Assembly: GCF_003202035.1 (NCBI RefSeq) | Contig: NZ_QJKC01000012.1 | Location: forward strand, 1 to 64,000 | Source: Aquitalea magnusonii | Lineage (GTDB): Bacteria > Pseudomonadota > Gammaproteobacteria > Burkholderiales > Chromobacteriaceae | Direction of reading: 5' to 3' | DNA length: 64,000 bases | Shown here: one piece after another, positions 20,750 through 29,786 of the stretch | Layout: every line of letters starts with the position of its first letter | Position numbering within the stretch: position 1 is the stretch's first letter | Notes under the pieces: model-generated | What the model was told of the DNA's origin: nothing | Databases searched by the model: none | Seen by the model: the letters and a program-made list of their open reading frames with translations, nothing else | Translations under genes and position numbers: made by a program

Positions 20750-22030
20750 TCAGCGTTGTGGCTGGATCGGAATGATGCGGTTGCTGCTTTCGCGACGTTT
20801 GCTGCCACCTTCGCCGTAGCGGGTCTGCACATAATCGTCGACCAGCGCCTTGAATTCGCTGGCGATATTGTCGCCTTTGAGTGTCACGCCTTTCTGACCG
20901 TCGACATATACCGGTGCCACCGGCACTTCGCCGGTGCCAGGCAGCGAGATGCCGATATCGGCCAGCTTGCTTTCGCCCGGGCCATTGACCACGCAGCCCA
21001 TCACCGCCACTTTCATGTCTTCCACGCCAGGGTATTGCAAGCGCCAGATCGGCATTTGCTCGCGCAGATAGCTCTGGATCTGGTCGGCCAGTTCCTGGAA
21101 GAAGGTGCTGGTGGTGCGGCCGCAGCCGGGACAGGCAGTCACCAGCGGGGTAAAGCTGCGCAAACCCATGGTTTGCAGCAGTTCTTGCGCCACGACGACT
21201 TCGCGGGTACGCGCTTCGCCCGGTTGCGGGGTCAGCGAGATGCGAATGGTGTCGCCTATGCCCTCTTGCAGCAGGATGGCCAGGGCGGCAGAAGATGCCA
21301 CAATGCCCTTGCTCCCCATGCCGGCTTCGGTCAGGCCCAGATGCAGCGGGAAGTCGCAGCGGCTGCCCAGATCGCGGTAAACGGTGATCAGGTCCTGCAC
21401 ATTGCTGACCTTGCACGACAACAGGATGTTGTCAGCCGGCAGGCCCAGTTCCATCGCCTTGTCGGCCGATTCCAGGGCTGACACGATCAGCGCCTCGCGC
21501 ATCACCAGTTCCAGCGGCAGCGGTTGCGGCTTGCTGTTGTTGGCATCCAGCATGCGCGCCAGCAGCGCCTGGTCCAGGCTGCCCCAGTTGACGCCGATGC
21601 GTACCGGCTTGTCCAGTTCGGCGGCGGTGCGGATCATGAAGGCAAACTTGTCGTCGCCCTTGGCACCTTTGCCGACATTGCCCGGATTGATACGGTACTT
21701 GGCCAGTGCGCGGGCACAGTCCGGATAGTCTTTCAGCAGACGCTCGCCATTGAAGTGGAAATCACCCACCAGTGGCACATTGCAACCCATGTCATCCAGC
21801 CGCTGGCGGATTTCCGCCACCCGCGCCGCCGCTTCCGGCGAGTTCACGGTTATGCGTACCAGCTCGGAGCCGGCCTGGGACAACTGGTAAACCTGTTCAA
21901 CTGTGGCGATGGCATCTGCCGTGTCGGTATTGGTCATGGACTGCACCACAACCGGCGCATCCGACCCCACCATGACATGTCCCACCCTGACCTGGCGGGT
22001 GGGACGTCGCGCGATATTCACGCTATTCAT
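20750..22030 (-). CDS. ispG: 4-hydroxy-3-methylbut-2-en-1-yl diphosphate synthase
   Basis: [4Fe-4S] enzyme of the MEP isoprenoid pathway converting MEcPP to HMBPP. TIM-barrel and C-terminal iron-sulfur domains are both present; cluster ligands are in CPGCGRTTS near 300 and GCVVNGPGE near 343. The 426-aa length exceeds that of E. coli (about 372) and fits the longer betaproteobacterial form. It lies between rodZ (14-base gap) and hisS. Confidence 0.96.
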   Translation of the reverse strand: MNSVNIARRPTRQVRVGHVMVGSDAPVVVQSMTNTDTADAIATVEQVYQLSQAGSELVRITVNSPEAAARVAEIRQRLDDMGCNVPLVGDFHFNGERLLKDYPDCARALAKYRINPGNVGKGAKGDDKFAFMIRTAAELDKPVRIGVNWGSLDQALLARMLDANNSKPQPLPLELVMREALIVSALESADKAMELGLPADNILLSCKVSNVQDLITVYRDLGSRCDFPLHLGLTEAGMGSKGIVASSAALAILLQEGIGDTIRISLTPQPGEARTREVVVAQELLQTMGLRSFTPLVTACPGCGRTTSTFFQELADQIQSYLREQMPIWRLQYPGVEDMKVAVMGCVVNGPGESKLADIGISLPGTGEVPVAPVYVDGQKGVTLKGDNIASEFKALVDDYVQTRYGEGGSKRRESSNRIIPIQPQR

Positions 22031-22044
22031 GCAAAAATCCGCAT

Positions 22045-22992
22045 CTACTTGAGTTCAATTTTGGCGGTAGTGCCACGAATCTTGTCCGTCAGGGCGACGG
22101 GCTGTCCGTTAAAGCTGAGCTGTACCTGGGCCGCATTGCCGATTTTCAGCTGGAATGGCGGCGTGCCGGTCAATTCCTTGCTGCTGCCAGCTTCCAGTGT
22201 GCCGTACTGCAGTTTCTTGCCGGTGGCATCGATGACTGAAATCCATGCCGCCTGCTGTGCATTCAGCTGGATGTGCCCGCTGGCAGCGTCGGCCACCGCC
22301 GCACTGGCTGCTGCCTTGCCGGCACTGCCGGCCGGGCTGGCTGCACTGGCAGTCACTGCCGCAGCGGCCACCGCGGTCGGCTGAGCGGCAGCCTGACTGG
22401 CCGCCGCAGCCGCTGGGGTGGCCGGTTCTGCCACCACCGCAGCCGAGGCCGTAGCCGCTAGCGGTGCGGATGCGGCAGGCGCGGAAGCGGCCTGCTGCGT
22501 CAGCATGGGTTGCAATGCCTGGGCCGGCGCCGGCGCAGCACTGCCCTGCCGGCCAGCCAGCCATAAGGCGCCACCAGCCACCGCCGCCGCCACGACCAAC
22601 AGCAGCAACCATTTGCCGGTTTTGCCGGCAGCAGCTGCCGGGGGCGGCACCCGGGCCAGGGTTTCCGCCATGCTGGCGGGCTGGCCGGCCTGCTCCTGCT
22701 TGACCAGATTGACCACGTCATTGACGGCAGAAGGGAAATGCTCTTCCAGCTGCGCCATCAAGGGCTCGGCATCCACCTTGAGAAAACGGGCATAGTTTCT
22801 GACAAAACCACGGACAAACGTTGCACCCGGCAATTGCTGGAAGTCATCTTTTTCGATGGCATCCAGTTGCCGGACAGACAGTTTCAGCCGTTCGGCCACT
22901 TCACCCAGACTCATGCCGGCCTGTTCGCGCGCTGCTTTCAGCGCTGCGCCGACACCCAGTCTGGCCGACTGGCCATGCGCTTCCTGTTCCAT
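22045..22992 (-). CDS. rodZ: RodZ-like cytoskeletal/cell-shape protein
   Basis: RodZ links MreB to the elongasome. The 315-aa protein has an N-terminal Xre-type helix-turn-helix ([30 protein letters not shown], positions 17-46 approximately), a membrane segment near 125-145 ([20 protein letters not shown]), a long Ala-rich periplasmic linker (about 150-230) and a C-terminal DUF4115 domain. It starts 2 bases after the pilF stop, the classic pilF-rodZ-ispG order. Confidence 0.93.
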   Translation of the reverse strand: MEQEAHGQSARLGVGAALKAAREQAGMSLGEVAERLKLSVRQLDAIEKDDFQQLPGATFVRGFVRNYARFLKVDAEPLMAQLEEHFPSAVNDVVNLVKQEQAGQPASMAETLARVPPPAAAAGKTGKWLLLLVVAAAVAGGALWLAGRQGSAAPAPAQALQPMLTQQAASAPAASAPLAATASAAVVAEPATPAAAAASQAAAQPTAVAAAAVTASAASPAGSAGKAAASAAVADAASGHIQLNAQQAAWISVIDATGKKLQYGTLEAGSSKELTGTPPFQLKIGNAAQVQLSFNGQPVALTDKIRGTTAKIELK

Positions 22993-22994
22993 CT

Positions 22995-23738
22995 TCAGCT
23001 TCCGCTCAACAACAGTTGTGTTTCCTTGGAGTCCGGGTAGCGGTTTTTCAGCGCGTTGGAATATTCCGCCTCATGCACCCGGTCTCCCCCTTTCCTGGCA
23101 ATCTGTACGCCCAGCCACAGCACATCGGCTCCCAGTGGCGCATTGCCTGCGGTCTGTTGCAGGCGTCCAAAATAAAAGGACGCCAGCTTGGCATTGCCCA
23201 GCTCCAGATGCAAGGCAGCCAATTCGCGCAATGCGGGCGGATAATCGGGAGCCATCTGCAAGGCGGTCAGCAGGTAATCGTTGGCCTGGGTGGTTTCGCC
23301 CAGCTTGACACTGCAACGGCCCATATTGAGATAGGCCGTTTGGGGTGTCTGGTACAGTGGATTGGCGATGGCCTTGGCGAAGTAATTCATGGCCACCCGC
23401 GGGCGTTCATGTTCGCACAGAAACTGGCCATAGTTATTGTTTGCCTCTGGACTGGAAGGATCGACCTGTAGCGCCTTGAGAAAGTTCTTCTCTGCATCGC
23501 TATCCAGATGCATCAGATTGTATACATAGGCACGGGTCAGATAGGCACCGACAAAGCTGTCGTCGGCCAGCACTGCTTCATTGGCGGACTCCAGCGCTAT
23601 CGGCAGATTGCCCAGTCCCGCATATTCAACGGCCAGCTGGCTGCGGATTTCTGCCAGTTTGCGGTTGGCCGGCGCGGCGAATGCGACAAGGGAATACGCC
23701 AACAGGCACACCGCCATCCACACTCGCCACTTGTTCAT
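22995..23738 (-). CDS. pilF: Type IV pilus biogenesis protein PilF/PilW (TPR)
   Basis: TPR pilotin required for outer-membrane localisation and multimerisation of secretin PilQ. The 247-aa protein has a short exported N-terminus ([21 protein letters not shown]) and tandem TPR helices (about 35-230). No clear lipobox Cys is seen at the cleavage region, unlike the PilF lipoprotein of Pseudomonas. The ATG at 23738 overlaps the rlmN stop in an ATGA junction, which decides the start. Confidence 0.88.
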   Translation of the reverse strand: MNKWRVWMAVCLLAYSLVAFAAPANRKLAEIRSQLAVEYAGLGNLPIALESANEAVLADDSFVGAYLTRAYVYNLMHLDSDAEKNFLKALQVDPSSPEANNNYGQFLCEHERPRVAMNYFAKAIANPLYQTPQTAYLNMGRCSVKLGETTQANDYLLTALQMAPDYPPALRELAALHLELGNAKLASFYFGRLQQTAGNAPLGADVLWLGVQIARKGGDRVHEAEYSNALKNRYPDSKETQLLLSGS

Positions 23739-24829
23739 TCTTCGCGCTCCTGGGCTATCTGCATCCATTTGACCTGACGCCTGGTCTTGTCCATCACCTG
23801 TCCGGCCAACTGACCACAGGCTGCGTCGATGTCGTCACCGCGGGTTTTTCTTACGGTAACCACGTAACCCTGCTCCTGCAACATTTCCCGGAAAATCCGG
23901 ATCGCATTATTGCTGGAGCGATCATAGCCGGAATTGGGGAAGGGATTGAACGGGATCAGATTGAATTTGCACGGCACGTCACGCACCAGCTCCAGCAGCT
24001 GCCGGGCGTGTTCGGGACGGTCGTTGATGCCATCGAGCATGACATATTCAAAGGTGATGAAATCGCGCGGGGCCTTTTCCAGGTAGCGCTGGCAGGCGGC
24101 CATCAGTTCTTTCAACGGGTACTTCTTGTTGATGGGAACGATTTCATCGCGAATGGCATCGTTGGGGGCGTGCAGGCTGACAGCCAGCGCCACCGGACAG
24201 GCTTCGCGCAGGCGGTCCATTTGCGGCACCAGGCCGGAGGTGGACAGCGTGACGCGGCGGCGGCTGAGGCCGTAGCCGTGGTCATCCAGCATGATTTGCA
24301 GCGCGCTGACCACATTGTCGAAGTTGGCCAGCGGCTCGCCCATGCCCATCATCACCACATTGGACACCACGCGTTCGTTTTTCGGGGTAATCCCCATGGC
24401 CTTGTTGGCCCACCACAGCTGGCCGATGATTTCGGCGGTGCTGAGGTTGCGATTGAAACCCTGGCGGCCGGTGGAGCAGAAGGTACACTCCAGCGCACAA
24501 CCCACCTGGGATGACACGCACAAGGTGCCGCGGTCGTCTTCCGGAATGAACACGGTTTCCACACCGTTGCCGGTGCCGACGTCGAGCAGCCACTTGCGGG
24601 TACCATCACTGGACGCCTGCCCGGTCATCAGCGACGGTACGCGCACCTCGGCATGCTGGTGCAGCTTGGCACGCAGGCTTTTGGCCAGGTCGGTCATCGC
24701 GTCGAAATCGTCTTCGCCCATCTGGTGCATCCAGCGCATCACCTGCTTGGCACGGAAGGCTTTCTCTCCCATGGCGGCAAAGTGTTCGGTCAGCTGGTCC
24801 AGATTGAAGTCGAGCAGGTTGGTTTTCAT
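23735..24829 (-). CDS. rlmN: Dual-specificity 23S rRNA/tRNA adenine-C2 methyltransferase
   Basis: Radical SAM enzyme methylating C2 of A2503 in 23S rRNA and A37 of some tRNAs. The CxxxCxxC cluster motif is in [12 protein letters not shown] near 115-126, and the two methyl-transfer cysteines are expected near the same loop and the C-terminal region (DIDAACGQL). Length (364 aa) is normal. It is followed in coupled fashion by pilF. Confidence 0.96.
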   Translation of the reverse strand: MKTNLLDFNLDQLTEHFAAMGEKAFRAKQVMRWMHQMGEDDFDAMTDLAKSLRAKLHQHAEVRVPSLMTGQASSDGTRKWLLDVGTGNGVETVFIPEDDRGTLCVSSQVGCALECTFCSTGRQGFNRNLSTAEIIGQLWWANKAMGITPKNERVVSNVVMMGMGEPLANFDNVVSALQIMLDDHGYGLSRRRVTLSTSGLVPQMDRLREACPVALAVSLHAPNDAIRDEIVPINKKYPLKELMAACQRYLEKAPRDFITFEYVMLDGINDRPEHARQLLELVRDVPCKFNLIPFNPFPNSGYDRSSNNAIRIFREMLQEQGYVVTVRKTRGDDIDAACGQLAGQVMDKTRRQVKWMQIAQEREE

Positions 24830-24847
24830 GCAGTCCTCGGTAAAACA

Positions 24848-24869
24848 GCGGCAGCCACCGGGCTGCCGC
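24848..24869 (-). terminator. Hairpin between ndk and rlmN
   Basis: A perfect 9-bp stem GCGGCAGCC / GGCTGCCGC with a 4-base loop lies 29-50 bases after the ndk stop and is followed on the minus strand by TGTTTTA. The T-run is weak, so it may be a partial terminator. Confidence 0.6.
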
Positions 24870-24897
24870 CAGATACATCCATTACAACAAAGCGAGA

Positions 24898-25323
24898 TTA
24901 ACGGGAGTAGATCTCGGAAGCAGCAAAGAAGTAAGCCACTTCGATGGCAGCGTTTTCAGCGCTGTCGGAGCCGTGTACGGCATTGGCGTCGATCGATTCG
25001 GCGAAATCGGCGCGGATGGTGCCGGCGTCAGCCTTTTTCGGATCGGTGGCGCCCATCAGTTCGCGATTCTTGGCGATGGCGTTTTCACCTTCCAGAGCCT
25101 GGATCATCACCGGGCCGGAAACCATGAAATCAACCAGGTCCTTGAAGAAAGGACGTTCTTTGTGCACGGCGTAGAAGCCTTCGGCTTCGGCGCGGGACAG
25201 TTGCTTCAGCTTGGCTGCAACAATTTTCAGACCGGCGGATTCGAAACGGTCGTAGATCTTGCCGATAACATTCTTGGCTACGGCATCCGGCTTAACGATG
25301 GACAGGGTACGTTCAATTGCCAT
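24898..25323 (-). CDS. ndk: Nucleoside diphosphate kinase
   Basis: Transfers the gamma phosphate from ATP to NDPs through a phosphohistidine. The 141-aa sequence starts [14 protein letters not shown] and carries the active-site motif NAVHGSDS near 113-120 with the catalytic His. A GGGAG site precedes the ATG at 25323. It is the first gene of the housekeeping run on the minus strand. Confidence 0.98.
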   Translation of the reverse strand: MAIERTLSIVKPDAVAKNVIGKIYDRFESAGLKIVAAKLKQLSRAEAEGFYAVHKERPFFKDLVDFMVSGPVMIQALEGENAIAKNRELMGATDPKKADAGTIRADFAESIDANAVHGSDSAENAAIEVAYFFAASEIYSR

Positions 25324-25357
25324 AAAAATCTCCCAAATACTCCCAAATAACAGAACA

Positions 25358-25388
25358 AGTGGCTAAACTAGGCTGTAGCTCAGCCACT
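25358..25388 (-). promoter_or_regulatory. Inverted repeat in the ndk leader
   Basis: AGTGGCT and AGCCACT (7 bp, perfect) flank a 17-base loop 35 bases upstream of the ndk start. It could be a leader hairpin or an operator between ndk and the divergent SPOR gene. Nothing further supports a specific role. Confidence 0.3.
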
Positions 25389-25462
25389 CGGGTTACGCAA
25401 TTCTGAGGAACCCGATATTTTACCAGCCTTTTCAAGCCTCTGCTGCATAAAAATTCAAGGCC

Positions 25463-26296
25463 ATGACAGAACAAAATCAAGGGCAAGACCCCGGCTCGGC
25501 TCCGGATGAAAAAGATCTCAACAGCAAGCTGAAAAAGCGGCTGGCGATTGCCGGCGGCCTGGTTGCCGTGGCGCTGGCGGCCATCCCCGTGCTGGACAGC
25601 ATGAAAAAACCCAAGGTGGAAATGACCGCCACCACACCAGCGGGCAGCTCCGGCAAGATCGTCAACCCCAGCTCGGCCCCGGCACTGGAGCAAGCAGCAG
25701 AGCCCGTCGCGCAGAGCAGTGCGCCGGCCGAAGAGGCCAGCGCCCCGCAAACCGATGCCGGCAGTTCGCCCTCGCCCGCGGCACCAACGGCAACACCGCC
25801 GCAAACCCCGGATATCAGCAAGACCCCGGCGGTTGCCAGCAGCAAACCGGTCAGCCCACCGGCTGTCCATGCCGCCGCCAAACCAGCTGGCAAACCTGCT
25901 GCGGCAGCCACAGCCCCTGCGGCCCCGCCCCCGGCCACAGCACCCGTGGCTGCGGTCACCACCCACAGTGCTCCCACCAAGGCCGCTCCTGCCCCACAGC
26001 CAGTACGCAGTGTTCCCGACAGCGACAACAGCGTGAGTGCTCCGCCGCCTGCACCCGCCGTGGTCAAAGCCAAACCGGAAGGCAGTTCGCTGGGTTACAA
26101 GCTGCAGCTGGGGCTGTTTTCCAGCATGGGCAACGCGGAAAAGCTGGTGAAGGAACTCAAGGCCAAGGGCATAGAAGCGCACACGGAAACCCGCGTCCAG
26201 CTCGGCCCGTTCAAGACGCGCGCCGAGGCTGACGAAGCCATGGCCAAGCTGCGTAATCTGGGCTATACCCCGCTGCTGGCGCCCGCCGCGCAGTAA
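25463..26296 (+). CDS. SPOR-domain membrane protein
   Basis: A 277-aa single-pass protein: short cytoplasmic N-terminus, membrane segment near 26-45 (AIAGGLVAVALAAIPVL), a long Ala/Pro-rich periplasmic linker (about 60-200), and a C-terminal SPOR domain (YKLQLGLFSSMGNAEKLV... to the end). SPOR domains bind denuded septal peptidoglycan, so a role at the division site similar to DedD is likely. It stands alone, divergent from ndk. Confidence 0.85.
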   Translation: MTEQNQGQDPGSAPDEKDLNSKLKKRLAIAGGLVAVALAAIPVLDSMKKPKVEMTATTPAGSSGKIVNPSSAPALEQAAEPVAQSSAPAEEASAPQTDAGSSPSPAAPTATPPQTPDISKTPAVASSKPVSPPAVHAAAKPAGKPAAAATAPAAPPPATAPVAAVTTHSAPTKAAPAPQPVRSVPDSDNSVSAPPPAPAVVKAKPEGSSLGYKLQLGLFSSMGNAEKLVKELKAKGIEAHTETRVQLGPFKTRAEADEAMAKLRNLGYTPLLAPAAQ

Positions 26297-26330
26297 GGGC
26301 CGTTGACAAGAAAACGCTTACCGGCATGCC

Positions 26331-26361
26331 AGGCCCGCCCTAAGTGAATGAGGGCGGGCCT
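26331..26361 (+). terminator. Hairpin after the SPOR gene
   Basis: A perfect 10-bp stem AGGCCCGCCC / GGGCGGGCCT with an 11-base loop lies 35 bases after the stop codon. The T-run is poor (GTTGC), so intrinsic termination is only moderately supported. Confidence 0.55.
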
Positions 26362-26378
26362 GTTGCATGATGCAGAGT

Positions 26379-26403
26379 AAAAAAACAGGCAGCCTGAGCT
26401 GCC
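26379..26403 (-). terminator. Terminator of the iolC-E-B-A operon
   Basis: On the minus strand a GGCAGC / GCTGCC stem with a 4-base loop is followed by TG and seven Ts. It lies 44 bases after the iolA stop codon. Confidence 0.75.
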
Positions 26404-26446
26404 CGGGAAGTCCCACTGTGAATGAGGGGTAGTACGCTGACCCGGC

Positions 26447-27940
26447 CTAGCCCAGCGTCGGCATGGCGAATTCTGCGCTTTGCACCTGCCCGGCCGGCCA
26501 GCGGCTGGTAATGGCCTTCATGCGGGTGTAAAAGCGCACGCCTTCCGGGCCGTGCATGTGATGGTCGCCAAACAAGGACGCTTTCCAGCCGCCAAAGCTG
26601 TGGAAGGCCATGGGTACCGGAATCGGCACATTGATGCCCACCATGCCCACCTGGATGCGATGGGCAAATTCGCGCGCTGCACCGCCGTTGCGGGTAAAGA
26701 TGGCCGTACCATTGCCATAGGCATGCTGGTTGATCAGCCGGACTGCCGCGTCCAGACTGTCCACCCGCACCACGGCCAGCACCGGGCCGAAGATTTCTTC
26801 CTGATAGATGGTCATCTCCGGGGTGACGTGATCGAACAGCGTGCCGCCGATGAAGAAGCCTTCCTCGCAGCCTGGCACCACCAGGCCACGGCCATCCACC
26901 ACCAATGTGGCCCCTTCCGCCACACCCTGTGCGATATAGCCAGTCACCTTGTCCAGATGCTGGCGCGTGACCAGCGGGCCCATTTCGGCTTGCGGGTCGG
27001 TACCGGCATTGATGCGCAGCTGACGGGTACGCTCGGCCAGCCGCGCCACCAGTGTGTCAGCCACATCGCCCACGGCCACTGCCACGGAGATGGCCATGCA
27101 GCGCTCGCCAGCCGAACCATAGGCCGCGCCCATCAGCGCTTCGATGGTCATGTCCAGGTCGGCATCCGGCAGCACCACCATGTGGTTCTTGGCACCGCCC
27201 AGCGCCTGCACCCGCTTGCCATGCGCGGCACCGGTTTCATAGATATAGCGGGCAATCGGCGTGGAGCCGACAAAGCTGACTGCAGCCACATCCGGATGGG
27301 TGAGCAGGCCGTCCACCGCCAGCTTGTCGCCTTGCAGCACATTGAACACGCCATCCGGCAAGCCAGCCTCTTTCAGCCACTCGGCAATCAACAAGGGAGC
27401 GGACGGGTCGCGCTCGGAGGGTTTGAGGATGAAAGTATTACCGCAGGCCAGCGCCACCGGGAACATCCACATCGGCACCATGGCCGGGAAGTTGAACGGT
27501 GTAATGCCGGCCACCACACCCAGTGGCTGGCGCATGGTCCAGGCATCCACGCCAGTAGCCACCTGTTCGGTGTATTCGCCCTTGAGCAACTGCGGAATGC
27601 CGCAGGCAAATTCCACCACTTCCAGCCCGCGCTGTACCTCGCCCTGGGCGTCGGACTCCACCTTGCCATGTTCGCTGGAAATCACCGCCGCCAGTTCGCG
27701 CTGGCGTTCTTCCAGAATGCTCTTGAAGCGGAACAAGATGCGCGAGCGCTTGAGCGGGGACAGTGCCGCCCAGGCCGGAAACGCTGCGTGAGCGGCTGCC
27801 ACGGCGGCGGCTACATCCTGCGGCTCGGCCAGGGCCACTTCGGCCTGCGGACGGCCCAATGCCGGGTTGAACACGGCACTGTAACGTTGTGCCACACCAG
27901 CAGTACGCTGGCCATTGATGAAATGCGGAATCTGCAACAT
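26447..27940 (-). CDS. iolA: Methylmalonate/malonate-semialdehyde dehydrogenase (CoA-acylating)
   Basis: Last enzyme of the inositol pathway: converts malonate semialdehyde with CoA and NAD+ to acetyl-CoA and CO2. The 497-aa aldehyde dehydrogenase has [16 protein letters not shown] near 145 and the catalytic Cys in [13 protein letters not shown] near 285, both typical of the MmsA/IolA branch, which uses Cys without the general-base Glu of other ALDHs. It is the last gene of the operon, 116 bases after iolB. In valine breakdown the same family is called mmsA; context favours inositol use. Confidence 0.92.
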   Translation of the reverse strand: MLQIPHFINGQRTAGVAQRYSAVFNPALGRPQAEVALAEPQDVAAAVAAAHAAFPAWAALSPLKRSRILFRFKSILEERQRELAAVISSEHGKVESDAQGEVQRGLEVVEFACGIPQLLKGEYTEQVATGVDAWTMRQPLGVVAGITPFNFPAMVPMWMFPVALACGNTFILKPSERDPSAPLLIAEWLKEAGLPDGVFNVLQGDKLAVDGLLTHPDVAAVSFVGSTPIARYIYETGAAHGKRVQALGGAKNHMVVLPDADLDMTIEALMGAAYGSAGERCMAISVAVAVGDVADTLVARLAERTRQLRINAGTDPQAEMGPLVTRQHLDKVTGYIAQGVAEGATLVVDGRGLVVPGCEEGFFIGGTLFDHVTPEMTIYQEEIFGPVLAVVRVDSLDAAVRLINQHAYGNGTAIFTRNGGAAREFAHRIQVGMVGINVPIPVPMAFHSFGGWKASLFGDHHMHGPEGVRFYTRMKAITSRWPAGQVQSAEFAMPTLG

Positions 27941-28056
27941 GGTTTCTCCTTGCTGCGGGCAAGCCGGGGGCCTGCCCTTGAGCGGTGGGCATCAAATGGA
28001 TAATGAGCGGGAATGTGACGACCAGCGCCGGACCAGGACAGCCCGGCGCCATGGCC

Positions 28057-28854
28057 TTAGTCAGGCAGTTGCAACAGCCATTCGTGCTGCGGGTCGTTGT
28101 GGAAGGACCACTGGCGCTTGGGCCCGGCCATCACGTTCAGGTAATAGGACTGGTAGCCATAGGGCAGGCACACCGGGTGGTAGCCGCGCGGCACCATCAT
28201 CACGTCGTGGTTTTCCACGGCGTGGGATTCGTCCAGGCTGCGGTCGTCGGTGTAGACCCGCTGAAAGGCAAAGCCCTGCGGCGGATCGATGCGGTGGTAA
28301 TAGGTTTCTTCCAGTGCGCTTTCCGCTGGCAGATTGTCCAAATCGTGCTTGTGCGGCGGGTAGCTGGAAGAATGGCCGGACGGGGTGATGACTTCCACCA
28401 CCAGCAAGCTATCCGCAGGCTCGGTCTGCGGCAAAATGTCAGTCACATAGCGGGTGTTGGCCCCCTTGCCGCGCACGCTGCGCTGCATGCTGGCAGGTGC
28501 AATCAGCCGTACCTCGCGGCCGGGCTGGCCGGGCGCCGAGCACAAGGCCACTTCGGCCGGGGTCAGTGCGGTGATGGTAAGCGGCTCGCCGGCCGGGACA
28601 TACACCGCCCACGGGGCTTGGTCGTCGAACACGCTGCTGCGCTCGCCCAGGCTGTCCCAGTACTGCGCGCCCGCTTGCACCGCCACCTTGCCAGTCAACA
28701 CGACCAGACAGCATTCGCGCCCGGCATCCTGCCAGCTTTCCTGTTCGCCCTCGTCCAGCCGCACCGCGCGGAAACCCACATGCTGCCAACCGGCACTTTG
28801 CGGGGTGATGTCGGCAATTTCGCGCCCCTTGCCTGCCTTGACCAACAAGCTCAT
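28057..28854 (-). CDS. iolB: 5-deoxy-glucuronate isomerase
   Basis: Isomerises 5-deoxy-D-glucuronate to 2-deoxy-5-keto-D-gluconate. The 265-aa bicupin-type sequence carries the family region SGHSSSYPPHKHDLDNLP, with metal-binding histidines and acidic residues, and YHRIDPPQGFAFQRVYT. Its start overlaps the end of iolE by 4 bases, indicating coupled translation. Confidence 0.94.
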   Translation of the reverse strand: MSLLVKAGKGREIADITPQSAGWQHVGFRAVRLDEGEQESWQDAGRECCLVVLTGKVAVQAGAQYWDSLGERSSVFDDQAPWAVYVPAGEPLTITALTPAEVALCSAPGQPGREVRLIAPASMQRSVRGKGANTRYVTDILPQTEPADSLLVVEVITPSGHSSSYPPHKHDLDNLPAESALEETYYHRIDPPQGFAFQRVYTDDRSLDESHAVENHDVMMVPRGYHPVCLPYGYQSYYLNVMAGPKRQWSFHNDPQHEWLLQLPD

Positions 28855-29768
28855 GCCACATTCCTTTCCTGCTGATTGATGGCCGCCACCAGCGACGACA
28901 GGGTACGGTAGCCCTTGTCGGCGTATTCATAGCTGGGCGCGACGACCGGGTCCTGCTCGGCCTCCACCACCAGCCAGCCCTGATAACCGTGAACCGCCAG
29001 AGCATGCAAAATGGCGGCAAAGTCGATGCAGCCATCGCCCGGCACGGTAAACGCACCATTGATCACCGCCTGCAAAAAGCTCCAGTTACCGTTCCAGGCC
29101 TGCTTCACCACTTGCGGGCGCACATCCTTGCAGTGCACATGCACCACGCGGGCAATATGTTTGTTCAGCACCGCCAGCGCATCGCTACCGGCAAAGGTGA
29201 TATGGCCGGTATCAAACAGCAGGCCGACTTCCGGGCCGGTGACCGCCATCAGCTGGTCGATGTCCTGCGCGGTTTCGACATAGGCCCCCATATGGTGGTG
29301 GTAGGCCAGGGTGATGCCGCGGGATTGCAGATGGCGGGCAAATTCGTTCAGCCGCGCGCCATAGGCCAGCCATTGCTGTTGACTGGTGAAACGCGGGCGC
29401 TTGTACAAGGGCTGGGGCTGGCCCTGAATGGCACTGGCCACCTCGCCGTACACCATCACCTTGCAGCCGTTTTGCACCAGCAGTTGCAGATGCGGCTCCA
29501 CGCGGCGGATTTCCTCTTCCACGCTGCTTTCCGCCAGATAGCCGGAATGCCAGCCGGAAACACACTCCACGCCATAGGGCTGCAATACCGCCGCCAGCGC
29601 TTGCGGGTCGCGCGGAAACTTGTTGCCCAGCTCGAAGCCCTGATAACCGATGCGCGCACCTTCGCGCAAAATGGTGTCCAGCGTGACTTCGCCGCCCAGC
29701 GAGGGCAGGTCGTCATTGCACCAGGAAATGGGGTTGATGCCGATTTTTACCTTGAATGGCTTGCTCAT
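28851..29768 (-). CDS. iolE: Myo-inosose-2 dehydratase, copy 1
   Basis: Dehydrates 2-keto-myo-inositol (scyllo-inosose) to the trihydroxycyclohexanedione. A 305-aa TIM-barrel protein of the AP endonuclease 2 / xylose isomerase-like fold. Family marks are IGINPISWCNDDLP at the N-terminus, AYHHHMGAYVET near 155, LLFDTGHITFAG near 185, and HVHCKDVR near 215 with metal ligands. It lies 18 bases after iolC. A close paralogue is at 37833-38744. Confidence 0.94.
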   Translation of the reverse strand: MSKPFKVKIGINPISWCNDDLPSLGGEVTLDTILREGARIGYQGFELGNKFPRDPQALAAVLQPYGVECVSGWHSGYLAESSVEEEIRRVEPHLQLLVQNGCKVMVYGEVASAIQGQPQPLYKRPRFTSQQQWLAYGARLNEFARHLQSRGITLAYHHHMGAYVETAQDIDQLMAVTGPEVGLLFDTGHITFAGSDALAVLNKHIARVVHVHCKDVRPQVVKQAWNGNWSFLQAVINGAFTVPGDGCIDFAAILHALAVHGYQGWLVVEAEQDPVVAPSYEYADKGYRTLSSLVAAINQQERNVA

Positions 29769-29786
29769 TATTGTTCTCCCGGGTGC

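Noticed and set aside
20694-21416. N-terminal extension of hisS by 241 codons
   Set aside because: The sequence is ispG in another frame; the HisRS family begins at the ATG at 20693.
22150-22560. Ala-rich low-complexity stretch in rodZ, and a similar one in the SPOR protein (25640-26070), as possible assembly or repeat artefacts
   Set aside because: Both are normal periplasmic linkers between a membrane segment and a C-terminal domain; the reading frames are intact and the flanking domains conserved.
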